A DNA stretch of 64,000 nt, from assembly GCA_951213105.1 (NCBI GenBank), contig OX578136.1, forward strand, positions 69,609,730 through 69,673,729. Direction: 5' to 3'. The stretch is from Amaurobius ferox (lineage: Eukaryota > Arthropoda > Arachnida > Araneae > Amaurobiidae). A program made the translations under genes and the position numbers. Below, in pieces: positions 1 to 10,765 of this stretch. Every line of letters begins with the position of its first letter. Position 1 is the stretch's first letter. The notes under the pieces were generated by a model that was not told the origin of the DNA, ran no database searches, and worked only from the letters and a program-made list of their open reading frames with translations.

Positions 1-595
1 CTTCAACACGACAATAATGGAAAGAAATATCACCAACCGAAGGCTACCAAATACATTCAGGTTGACTTGAAAAGGAAAATTTATTTCAGGATAAAAGTTA
101 GTTTAAGAAGTTTTGTGCACTGAAAAATGATTTAAATTCAATTATAAAAGATATAATATAGTAAATGTGCCTTTATGAATCAAATATATCCCACACAAGC
201 CTGGTACACGATACCTTGCTACCCTGACTTTCCTTGCACCATTACACTGGCACAGCAATGTAGCTTATTTAATCACAATCTATATACCTTGTAATGACGT
301 TACACTATAAGAAACATATTTTTGAAAATATTCGTATAAAGTCAATTTACTATGCTTATTTCTTTGGAAATCAAATCGAATTTTTCATTAGTTCGCGAAA
401 TTTCCAAATGTTTAGTGCGCTCGACACGGGGGTCTCAACAAACGTTGAATGCTGTCCCTCGCACATATAACAATTTCGTTGTGAACCAAATTTTATTAAA
501 ATGAGTTGCATATTTTGAATTCGCACTGTTTAAGTCCATAAAATACAGGAAAAATAAAACTATTAAATATTAATTTCTGACTTTTAAAGTTTTAT
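1..595 (+). repeat. Dispersed repeat family A, copy 1 (cut by window start)
   Basis: The reverse complement of about 59560-60250 aligns with this segment almost end to end. Shared blocks include CTTCAACACGACAATAATGG at the start, the AAGCCTGG...GATACCTTGCTACC region near 200, the ATTCGTATAAAGTC block near 330 and the AAATTTTATTAAAAT block near 490. A shorter third copy lies at about 2670-2830. No coding capacity is evident. It could be the non-coding end of a larger element. The class is unknown. Confidence 0.75.
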
Positions 596-1372
596 TACTT
601 TCCCTGAAATACATTAATGTATAGGGAAAGTATTGGAATAACGTCGAAAATCGCAACTCGAGTTTTCGACGTATCTACACGTTTCAAGACCTCTAGAATA
701 CGAAAAAACTATTTTTAGCGCGACGTCTGTGTGTGTGTCTGTGCAATGTATGTATCCACTCTAACTAAAAAACTAATGAACCGAATTTCATAAAATTTGG
801 TATGAAAGTCACTTGGGTAAGATCCTGGTGCTAATTAGTTTTTGGTAGGAGTCGTAAAAACAAAACCCGCCTTTTTTGCGAAATGGCCCGTAAAAATTCC
901 ATGTAGCCACTTTAGTTAAAATACTAATTGACCGAATTTCACAAAATTTGGTAGATAGGTTACTGGTGAGACATTCTGGTGCTGATTAGATTTTGGTACG
1001 ATTCGGAAAAGAACAACCTGCCTTTTTTTACGAAATGGCCAGCAAAAATCGCCAAAATCTAAAAAAAAAGACTACGTATGCTGAAATGTATCAATTAAAT
1101 TCTTGTTTTATACGCAATTTTTGACGAGGAAAAGACTATAACACACTCTATTATACTTTAGGACTAACCGTTCTCAAGATATTTGAGATTTATTGCATTT
1201 TTGTTACGCTGCTATCGGAAAAATATCCGATTACCAAATAAAAATCAAAATTTAATTAATGCAAATTTAGTGTTATTTGGTGCAATTAAACTCAATCTAA
1301 TGAATTACTAAAGAAATAAAGAAGATATGAATTTAAGTCTGCAGAGAAATCATGTGCTGCCCACATCAGATT
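596..1372 (+). repeat. Dispersed repeat family B, copy 1
   Basis: The copy opens with a hairpin: arms TACTTTCCCT (596-605) and AGGGAAAGTA (623-632) around a palindromic ATACATTAATGTAT. It then carries the family signatures GTCGAAAA...TTTTCGAC and a GT-rich patch near 727-742, and ends near ATGTGCTGCCCACAT (about 1352-1366). Related copies lie near 5809, 18060-19094 (minus), 29842-30600, 32582 and 51303-52216 (minus). It abuts the inner edge of family A at 595, so it may have inserted there. No coding capacity was seen. Confidence 0.7.
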
Positions 1373-1509
1373 TTTTTATTTAAGAATATACAGTGTTCAA
1401 TTGTCAATACTGAATTGAGCAAAGTTTCAGCCTTCTGAGTTACCAGGCTGGAACTTTATCAAGAAGTTCCTGCAGTGTTTGAAAATAATTTTAAATGCAT
1501 TTTTTGTCT

Positions 1510-1674
1510 TCACTTTAGGGAAATGAAAATTCCGCTCATTATTATGCGTCCAGGTAGCTTATAGGGGATATAGTACACAGACTTTTTGAGCCCAACCCTA
1601 GTGCCTACCCGTGTGGGAGGGGATAGACAATCTGGCGTCGTTGAGCGACTTATATTACAATAGAAACTGTACAT
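1510..1674 (-). other. Unidentified 54-codon open frame in a GC-richer patch
   Basis: Reading from an ATG at 1674 to a TGA at 1512-1510 gives a 54-residue frame with a proline, arginine and glycine-rich centre (PPTRVGTRVG). The patch at about 1560-1650 is clearly richer in GC than its surroundings. I do not recognise the peptide. It may be a decayed end of a retrotransposon open frame or chance. No neighbouring exon or promoter supports it. Confidence 0.15.
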
Positions 1675-2149
1675 GACTTTACCCGGGGTTTAAAGCAGAG
1701 ATCAATTAAATTCATTACATTTTTTCTGAAAAATTTATTCACCTGCTGCCCGAGAACACATTTAAATTACAAAACACACTCTAGGATAAGCTAGCCCTAA
1801 ATAAGCATCTAGTCACATCTTAAACCGCTGCTCGTATACGTAATATGCCTTTGTCCCGGAGCTGGACAAAAGAATATTTTCGATTCCAGTTACAGTTTGC
1901 AATCGAAATGAATCTCTAAGTTAATGACGTCATTTCCTATAGTGTTCTAGATCTATTACTTTTCGACCCTATACCAAGGACGCGTTATACGCCGCTTTCC
2001 AATAAACATCTAAAGGTCCAACCTCTCATCCAATACCAAAAATACCACTCACCTAAACAAAGTGAGTCTGATCCATTTCCCTCTACGTTTCGACCTCCAT
2101 TAGAGTCCGAAGTTTGCCATATTCGTTCAGAAAATCAAATACACGCCAC

Positions 2150-2276
2150 GGATAAAAAAATTATAAACAATAAAATCATAAAATTATAAAAATAATAATT
2201 ATTATAAAATTATAAATAATAAATTATAAATAATCAGCATAAAAATTATAAATAATCAGTAAATATAAATAATCAG
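2150..2276. repeat. AT-rich imperfect tandem repeat
   Basis: Short units built on ATTATAAATAAT recur about every 15-25 bases, some followed by CAGC. This is low-complexity DNA with no coding potential. Confidence 0.7.
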
Positions 2277-2669
2277 CCCCTTAAAGTAAATTAAAATATT
2301 CAGATTAGCCTCAGTTCAGCTTAAGAGCGACAGTGAATCAGTTTAGTACAGCATAGCTTATAAAAGACCTAGATAACATTTTATTAAAGGTTAGTTGTGG
2401 CTATAAGTATCTCATAGGCTGTTTAAAAATATAAATCCTTATTTCTAATGCAAAAACTACTAATACGACTATATTTCCATTCCAACAGCAAATATGGAAC
2501 TTTTATTTCTCATAACTGCAGTTTGAGCTTTTTAAAAATCTATGAAAATTTTATAATTCTATCAAATAGCTGGAAATAAGGTTATATTTAGTTAAACTGT
2601 AATGTAAACTTCTGTCAAAGGACTTTTAAGTTAACTATATTCTCGGGTAAATCTACAACATCCAGTACC

Positions 2670-2830
2670 ACAAAAAAAATCGCTAATGATACGCAATGCT
2701 CCCCGTAAAGTGACTGTCAACTTTACGTGCTCCTTGAGAAATGGTTGCTCTTCAGCTTGCTTCAACAAGTCTATAATAGAAAGAAAGGAATATCACCTAA
2801 AAGAAAGCTATCAAACTATTCAAACCATGC
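2670..2830 (+). repeat. Dispersed repeat family A, partial copy 2
   Basis: The segment matches the start of copy 1 (CTTCAACA..., AGAAAG..AATATCACC) and extends it upstream with GTGACTGTCAACTTTACGTG. That block pairs with the reverse complement of 60190-60240. It is more diverged than the other two copies and ends close to the TA microsatellite. Confidence 0.6.
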
Positions 2831-2880
2831 GGGGTAGACTAAAAATGTTTTTCCTTATGGATTAAAGATATCTTTAACAC

Positions 2881-3125
<245 letters not shown>

Positions 3126-3713
3126 ACCTGCTTTCACCATGGACGTTTTGCAAGAGACAAGTAATGTCCCACTCTTTATATTATAATCAAGCTATATAAT
3201 TCAGAGGAACCAGTATCTATCAGAAAACATTCATGATTTATATAAGTATTGCTTTTGTAGTTTATTTTTAAAAGTATGTATATATATATATAATTGCAAA
3301 TACATAGCAAGATATACAAAAAAAGATATACAAGAAAAGGACCCCAATAGGAAGTGTGAGAAAAAGATGAGAGTACTTACAGGAACTACAGTAAAAAGGC
3401 CGGGAAATTGTGACCCCCCCGTTCCCGGTTAAAGCGCTTTTATTCCTAGGAAACATTCCCGTTACCTCTGTCTTCCTGACGAATCCCTCTGTCCGATGAA
3501 GTTAATGAAACATCCCAAAGAAAACAGACCAGAATGCACAAAGGAGCTAAGGCATTGAAATTAACCCAGACACATAAGCAAGACATTCCACGCCCAAAAC
3601 CAGCGCAGTAAACAATCCATATAACAGCCACTTATATCATGCTACACTAACTCTTGATCTTTTAAAGACCAATCTTTCATAGTGCCTTAGATAATGAATC
3701 GGTTCATTTAAAA

Positions 3714-3875
<162 letters not shown>

Positions 3876-4885
3876 CTTTATTTAAACAGCCTGTAGTTGT
3901 ATATGTTCTGCTTGAGTTAATAAAACAGTTTGAATTTTAAAAACTAGTCACTGTATTCTCTTTTCTTGTCCATTAGAGATTGTAAATTTTTAGAAAGTTT
4001 GGGGTGAGCCACTTTTAGTTTTAATACATAAAAAAACACTAATACTTTGCTCAGTTATACCCATTTTCAGAAAAATCGGAAGTTACATCTCCAAAATTGG
4101 AAGAGGGAATTCCTTAGTAAACTTCTATATATACTCCGGAATGTTTAATCTATATAAGTCATTACCTAATATATATCTGTAACCAATCTTAATAAATAAA
4201 TATTGCAAGGTAAATATAAGTTTTTTAATTGCAAGTGACATCTATGGAAACGGAAGTGAAAATCCTTAGTAAGCACCCGACGATAGCGCCATCCAACATG
4301 TAATGAATAATCCATATCAGTCATTATCAAAGCTCTATATATATTAAATCATGAGAAATAGATATTTCAAGGAAAATTTTTGAACTAAAATTAGTAAGGG
4401 AAGCGAGAATGGAAATTATTAGGGAGGCATTCCACTCCCTCCAGATTTTAATTCTGAATATGTCTATACAAATTATCATCTAAGCTCTCTATATAGCCAA
4501 TCTTGAGGAATAGATGTCAAAAGTAAAATTAAAATCTTTGAAGAGAGAATGGGAAAATAATCGAAAGTTGAAAGAAATCCTCAGTGAAGGACCAATCTTC
4601 CCACACCAGGCATCATTTAAGCTCTATCTATAACAGATCATGAGAAATATTAGCTAGAAGCAATGTTTAGTATGAAAAGAAGAATGTTTAGTAAAAAAAT
4701 AGTATAGCACAATTTTTGACACCAATTTTTTTTTAGATTTCTTCACCGAAAAGAAGAATTCGGTGTTTTCTAAGCCAGAATTTGTATTAACAAGAGATTC
4801 TCCGTATCAAAATCATTCACATTCTACCTATAGCGACTTATACGATCTTGTCTATCTATAGAAACTTTATGTGATCTAGGCCCTA
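3876..4885. other. No recognised gene
   Basis: AT-rich DNA. The phrase CTCTATATATA / TCTCTATATAGCC with GATCATGAGAAAT...AGAT recurs at about 4330, 4480 and 4620, suggesting an old, roughly 150-base degenerate tandem repeat. No open frame, RNA gene or TIR was found. Confidence 0.5.
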
Positions 4886-5488
4886 TCAATGACCGGGCGG
4901 TTGGTTCCCGAGCATCTCGGACGACTGAATGGGAAAGGGTTCCACGGCGAGTCTCGGATCTGTTTGTCGAATAACAGTCGCCGTGTGACAGCCTGGATTC
5001 GACTTGGAAACATATCCAATCCCGCTGCAGCTGTTGAATGTCATATTGCTCGAAAACGCGGCATCGTGTTTTGGGTGAACCGGCTTCGATAGCTGGTCAC
5101 CTCTGGTTTGTATCAGAGACACAATTGCAGCACGGCTGTGTATGGATGAGGTGCTGCAGACGGATGCAATGACCTACATTTAGCGGTTGCAAAATGCTGT
5201 TTTCCAGCAAAATAACGCTCGACCGCACACAACAACCTCCAGCAGACAAGCCTTGCAAGGTTTCCAGATGCTTCTTTGGCCTCTGCTATCTCCAAATCTC
5301 ACACCCGTCGAGCATGTATGGGACGTGATTGGCCGTCTTTTGACTATGTTCTCGCCTCCAACAGAGGACAACCTGTGAAGAATGGTTGAAGACATATTAT
5401 CATCCATCATTCAGCAAAATTTTCGCAAGCTCATTGTATCTGTTCCTCGAAGAGTTGCAGCGAGAGGTGATCCTACTGCCTACTGATC
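4886..5488 (+). pseudogene. Tc1-like transposase fragment, degenerate
   Basis: Conceptual reading across several frames gives the catalytic half of a Tc1-like DDE transposase. Visible pieces are GESRICLSNNSRRVTAW (4953-5003), a WSPLVCIRDTI-like strand near 5092, VFQQNNARPHT near 5200, SPNLTPVEHVWDVIGRLL near 5290-5345 and the terminal ARGDPTAY plus stop near 5465-5488. Intact relatives have DES and QDN at the first two catalytic sites. Here these read GES and QNN, so two of three acidic residues are lost, and only the Glu of PVEHVW remains. The N-terminal DNA-binding domain is absent upstream of about 4886. Frameshifts lie between about 5075 and 5200. It is an inactive remnant of the same broad family as the fragment at the window end. 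Confidence 0.85.
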
Positions 5489-5808
5489 CTGTTTATGCCA
5501 TTACTGCATTGCATTATAATTTTGCAATTAACATCACCTATTTATATATGACATCTCTGTCTGTGCGTCCTTTATCATCACATTCTATTCGATCTTTCAC
5601 ATAGCAGTATTTTCTGCGCCGGGTAGTGTATAAATGTAACAAATCAAATCACAGAGAACATCTGATGTATTTATCCCACGATGTTGCGGACAAATTACAT
5701 TTAGTTCCTCATCTATGTCCACGGGTCTGGCAAATTTATAATATTTGGACGTTTATCAATTGTATTATATCGTACCAAATTTCATTAAACTCGCTGCATT
5801 TTTAATTT

Positions 5809-6297
5809 CACATAATGTGTAATATAGTATAGAGAAAGTATAGTTGTCACGAAAATTTTCGATTTCGAGATTTTGACTCTAATCTCTGTTTAAAAATCTC
5901 CTGAACATGTTTTGACTATTTTCGGAGTGATGCCTGTCTGTGATCGATTTCTTGTGTACATGGTAGAGGACACAAATGTTAATAGATTTTCAAGAAACTT
6001 TATCTGGCTTTGTTTTTGAAAACTCTAGAACTAGATAGAAGGTTTTTAAATTTGAGGTAAACTGTTTTTTAATATAGCAGCATAGGAAAAAATGTGACAT
6101 TATCATGTATAAAATGAGTTATTTATGGCTCAATGTCCATGGGATTTAATAGCTTCAATAATAGTTTCAATCATTTCCATAAATAAATCGATTGATATTA
6201 TTTATGGAATGTTAACAAGTGATATTCTTGAGATATTGAAGTTTTTAGCTGAAATGGAAAGATAATAAACGGGATAATCAGTTAATGTATTCACCAT
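5809..6297 (+). repeat. Dispersed repeat family B, copy interrupted by an LTR element (left part)
   Basis: The ATAATGTGTAA...AGAGAAAGTATAGTTGTCACGAAAATTTTCG opening matches the B start, although the left hairpin arm is lost. The copy runs into the LTR retrotransposon at 6298. Sequence resuming at 9916 contains GAACCGTTCTTGAGAGAT near 10000, which resembles the inner part of other B copies (GAACCGTTCTCTAGATAT). Confidence 0.5.
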
Positions 6298-7754
6298 TGT
6301 CACAGTGAAAAAGGGACATGGCATCACATGTCACGGAGGGAAAAGGGCGCACACACAATACACAAATATTAATATGTGTGACGGAAGTAAATGTGTGACA
6401 GAGAAATAAAGGATCACACAAATGAAGTAAATTGGATATTAAGTACTACAGCTTAGCTTTGCGTTGTGATTTATGCAATAACTCCAGGTCCGGCTGCCCA
6501 GGCCTACAAAATGTAAACTGGACGCACAGGCACTCAAGAAGGAAACATCATCAAGTTGGGAAAACATGAGTCAAAAATAATCTCAATATTACCTTTTTTT
6601 ATTTAAATATCTAAATATATATATATATTATGAAAATATAGAAACATTAAGTCATTCAACATTAAGCCTTCAGGCCATTCTTTGAACTAAATATAGAAAT
6701 ATAACATTTGGCTTTTTTGGAAAATGTATAGATACGATCTCAAGGATGTAATAATATATTTTTTTTCACACAAATTGACACACGACATTTCTCATAGAAA
6801 TTAATTGGAGAACCAACCATATTCATTTTGAGGATTTTGAATATTAAAGAAGATTTCACTTTTAGTAATAATTCACGTTACCAGAACCAGATATCGGTTC
6901 ATTCCTTTCAAGACCAAAAATGCTCTCATTTAGAGCGGCACGACTAACACTGAAGATCTGAATTCAGCACCACCGTAAGGGTCTATCACATACACGCACT
7001 GGTTGAATTCTTGCAGAGTAAATTCACTCTGGGATTTATGGAAATGATCCAATGATCCAAATACTTTAGCTGTACGCACATCTCGACCGTAGAACGTCCT
7101 AAACAATGCCGAAACTCAAATGGAGTCACCAAACGACTCCTTAGCATGGTTCCACAATCCTGTCCTACCGGACGTCATCGCGTTCTAATCCCTTTTCTCA
7201 ACTTCCAGGACTTTCCGAAATTTAGATCTGAAATAAATAAATGAGAAAATTAATAATTTTGAATTAAAATAATTGTCTTGGCCCACTCGGATTATAAGAT
7301 TCCTTCCGAATCGAAGTTATAATCCGAAAACAAAAAATTGACCGTTGGGTCGTAAATTCCTTTGTGTCCGAATTTTCCAGGAGCGAGAAATGAAAGCTCC
7401 TTCTCCAACGAAAACTCAGGGCCAAGAGAGCCCCGATACTGTTAAAAGTGAAATCCAGGCCACTTCGACCTTCAACTTCATGCACGAAATAAACAGAAGC
7501 ATCTAACGGCTTCGCGAGGCATTGTCGCGTCACTGTCTGCAGAATCGAAACCAATGCCCTGCACAATAATTAAAGAAATAAGAAATTACTTCGGAACATC
7601 TGCAGGAGCGAGATCCCACGCTTTCAGTATGAAAAGTGCAAACTCATACAGAATTAAAACCTTGGAATAAAAATGGCTTCCGAAAGAGCATGTTTTCGGA
7701 ACGAAATGAAAAATGTCGTGTTTCGCACTCATACTGTCATAAAGCACTATGACA
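6298..7754 (-). repeat. 3' LTR (minus-strand element)
   Basis: Nearly identical to 8459-9915. Differences I can see are at the CCGG/ACGG site (about 6490), a T-run shift near 6590, GGCTTTTTT versus GGCCTTTTT (about 6715), AAACA versus AAGCA (about 7103), ACAAAAA versus ACACAAA (about 7332) and GCGAGG versus GCGCGG (about 7516). A 100-codon minus-strand frame (7264-7566) is preserved in both LTRs, but its identity is unknown and may simply reflect the youth of the copies. Confidence 0.88.
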
Positions 7755-7767
7755 TCCCCCTCTCCTT
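7755..7767 (-). other. Polypurine tract of the LTR element
   Basis: The minus strand reads AAGGAGAGGGGGA immediately before the TGTCATAG start of the 3' LTR. This is the expected position for the plus-strand primer of reverse transcription and fixes the orientation of the element. Confidence 0.75.
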
Positions 7768-8445
7768 GGGGCCAAAAATCTTGAATGTAATGAAAGATTT
7801 TTTTCACAGAAGACCCAGAAATTGTTTGAGAAATACTTCTCTAACAGTAACACAAATATAAGACATTTTTCTCCACTATAAACAAAAAAATAAGGATATA
7901 CAATAGCATAGTATGAATAGGAACTTTTACGAGTACACAAATACAAAGTATTTGTAATTTAGAATATAATTTAGACGAAAGCAGTAGTGTGTTTGCAACC
8001 ACACCACCCCTCACGACATCCTGAAAGATCCAATGCATGGCCTTTACATCATCACTTACAGGAAAAAGGTCCGAAAGGAATTCCGAAAAGGATAACAAAT
8101 ATGTCCAAGCTTCGAAAAAGAACCTTTACAAAGATAAAAACATTAGTGATATATAATTACAAAAATGCACTTATACATTTACACAAATAAGTACTCAACT
8201 TTGAGCACACACGAATAACATATTGTACATAGTTGAAGTGAAACATTGAGTAACAGTCATTAAATTCTAAGAATATGTATGTGTATACAACTATGGTATA
8301 CAAAATCTTTATGAAAATGAAATTATTCTATATCAAGTCATTTTTTTTTTTCTCTCTTGACAGAATTTGAATATGTTCATTGCAACTTTGAAAAAAAATG
8401 TATGTAGAAATAATTGTAGATAATATACATTTGCAATGACATAAT
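7768..8445 (-). other. Internal region of the LTR element
   Basis: About 680 bp of mostly AT-rich DNA. The longest minus-strand frame (7841-8098, 85 codons) has no recognisable motif. It may be a deletion relic of a longer internal region or filler retained for packaging. Confidence 0.6.
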
Positions 8446-8456
8446 GCTTAGCACCA
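8446..8456 (-). other. Putative primer-binding site
   Basis: The minus strand reads TGGTGCTAAGC 2 nt after the 5' LTR. It begins with TGG, complementary to the CCA tail of a tRNA. The donor tRNA cannot be named from sequence alone. Confidence 0.6.
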
Positions 8457-8458
8457 CT

Positions 8459-9915
8459 TGTCACAGTGAAAAAGGGACATGGCATCACATGTCACGGAGG
8501 GAAAAGGGCGCACACACAATACACAAATATTAATATGTGTGACGGAAGTAAATGTGTGACAGAGAAATAAAGGATCACACAAATGAAGTAAATTGGATAT
8601 TAAGTACTACAGCTTAGCTTTGCGTTGTGATTTATGCAATAACTCCAGGTACGGCTGCCCAGGCCTACAAAATGTAAACTGGACGCACAGGCACTCAAGA
8701 AGGAAACATCATCAAGTTGGGAAAACATGAGTCAAAAATAATCTCAATATTAACCTTTTTTATTTAAATATCTAAATATATATATATATTATGAAAATAT
8801 AGAAACATTAAGTCATTCAACATTAAGCCTTCAGGCCATTCTTTGAACTAAATATAGAAATATAACATTTGGCCTTTTTGGAAAATGTATAGATACGATC
8901 TCAAGGATGTAATAATATATTTTTTTTCACACAAATTGACACACGACATTTCTCATAGAAATTAATTGGAGAACCAACCATATTCATTTTGAGGATTTTG
9001 AATATTAAAGAAGATTTCACTTTTAGTAATAATTCACGTTACCAGAACCAGATATCGGTTCATTCCTTTCAAGACCAAAAATGCTCTCATTTAGAGCGGC
9101 ACGACTAACACTGAAGATCTGAATTCAGCACCACCGTAAGGGTCTATCACATACACGCACTGGTTGAATTCTTGCAGAGTAAATTCACTCTGGGATTTAT
9201 GGAAATGATCCAATGATCCAAATACTTTAGCTGTACGCACATCTCGACCGTAGAACGTCCTAAGCAATGCCGAAACTCAAATGGAGTCACCAAACGACTC
9301 CTTAGCATGGTTCCACAATCCTGTCCTACCGGACGTCATCGCGTTCTAATCCCTTTTCTCAACTTCCAGGACTTTCCGAAATTTAGATCTGAAATAAATA
9401 AATGAGAAAATTAATAATTTTGAATTAAAATAATTGTCTTGGCCCACTCGGATTATAAGATTCCTTCCGAATCGAAGTTATAATCCGAAAACACAAAATT
9501 GACCGTTGGGTCGTAAATTCCTTTGTGTCCGAATTTTCCAGGAGCGAGAAATGAAAGCTCCTTCTCCAACGAAAACTCAGGGCCAAGAGAGCCCCGATAC
9601 TGTTAAAAGTGAAATCCAGGCCACTTCGACCTTCAACTTCATGCACGAAATAAACAGAAGCATCTAACGGCTTCGCGCGGCATTGTCGCGTCACTGTCTG
9701 CAGAATCGAAACCAATGCCCTGCACAATAATTAAAGAAATAAGAAATTACTTCGGAACATCTGCAGGAGCGAGATCCCACGCTTTCAGTATGAAAAGTGC
9801 AAACTCATACAGAATTAAAACCTTGGAATAAAAATGGCTTCCGAAAGAGCATGTTTTCGGAACGAAATGAAAAATGTCGTGTTTCGCACTCATACTGTCA
9901 TAAAGCACTATGACA
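8459..9915 (-). repeat. 5' LTR (minus-strand element)
   Basis: Partner of 6298-7754, at a constant offset of 2161 bp. It starts TGTCACAGTG on the plus strand and ends CACTATGACA, so the ends form a short inverted repeat as is usual for LTRs. Confidence 0.88.
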
Positions 9916-9919
9916 CCAT

Positions 9920-10137
9920 TATCAAATTAGTAAATGCATTCTAATTAATTTTAACTAGAAATAATCGAAACCTAGAACACCGTTGCTTAAGAGTACTTAC
10001 GAACCGTTCTTGAGAGATTAAACTATTTATTTTTCAAATTGAAGCAGGATATCTCAAAAAAATTCATTGAATGAAATTAAATTTGGTATGATTATTTCAA
10101 TCGATTAATGTCGGAGTCTTACCGATTGGAATGAATC
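9920..10137 (+). repeat. Family B copy, right part after the LTR element
   Basis: This is a probable continuation of the copy broken at 6297. GAACCGTTCTTGAGAGAT near 10000 followed by TTTTTCAAATTGAAG matches the middle of other B copies on the same strand sense. The rest is too diverged to align by eye. Confidence 0.35.
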
Positions 10138-10159
10138 TTAGACTAATTAATTAGTCTAA
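10138..10159. other. Perfect 22-bp palindrome
   Basis: The arms TTAGACTAATT and AATTAGTCTAA abut without a spacer. It may be a degenerate remnant within the repeat. No function is inferred. Confidence 0.9.
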
Positions 10160-10478
10160 CTTAGATTAATCCGCAATGTAATTTGTAGAAAAGTTAAGTG
10201 TTGATCATATCAGATCACTTTTATCTTCTTTCTGTCCTTATTGCACCCAAATTATGATGAATAATTAATTCCCAACAACATTGCATCATTAATTGATGCC
10301 ATATATCTAGCAATCGATATAGTTTTTCTATATATAATAGAATGTTTTATCTTTAATCTCTATTGCAGAATGATGAATTTCCTTTTCAATTCAAATGTGA
10401 CTTTTTTAGCTTCCAATAAAATAAGCATGGTAATATTTATAAGAAAAAATATGTTGGCAAGTGAACAAATGTACTAAG

Positions 10479-10735
10479 AAATAATCATCTTATAATTGAC
10501 CGAAATCGTCATAAACCTTTTTCTATAGACAAAAGCAATTCTTAGAATTTGTTTCGCAATCATTAAAAACATTAACGTTAACTTTCATTTATAGGGCAGA
10601 AAAAATACTTTTGACATTAATAGTGATTTACTAGTTTATCGTGGTGGGTCGTAAAATCTTGAATGACTTTCTTCAATATCCAATAGTTTTATGCAATTTT
10701 TAATTTATTTTGCGAAGTAAATAAAGGAAAATAAT
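10479..10735 (+). repeat. Dispersed repeat family E, copy 1
   Basis: It shares an ordered series of blocks with 22475-22745 and 55751-56010: AATAATYATCTTAATT at the start, GACATTARYARTGATTTA in the middle, GGTCGTAAAA about 30 bases later, GATRACWTTCT, then AAGTAAATAAA near the end. All three copies are in the same orientation. No coding frame is conserved. Confidence 0.6.
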
Positions 10736-10765
10736 TGTTTTTTATAGTTAATTAATTCTTAAATA

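Larger units (their letters stand above)
6298..9915 (-). mobile_element. Non-autonomous LTR retrotransposon, young insertion
   Basis: Two 1457-bp direct repeats (6298-7754 and 8459-9915) begin TGTCA and end TGACA and enclose 704 bp. The 4-bp sequence CCAT flanks the whole at 6294-6297 and 9916-9919, as a target-site duplication. Read on the minus strand, a primer-binding-like TGGTGCTAAGC lies 2 nt inside the 5' LTR, and a 13-nt polypurine tract lies directly before the 3' LTR. I count five substitutions and two 1-base indels between the LTRs, so insertion is recent. The internal region is too short for gag-pol and shows no protease, RT or integrase motifs, so movement would need proteins supplied in trans. 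The superfamily is undetermined; a 4-bp duplication is seen in Gypsy-type elements among others. Confidence 0.88.
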
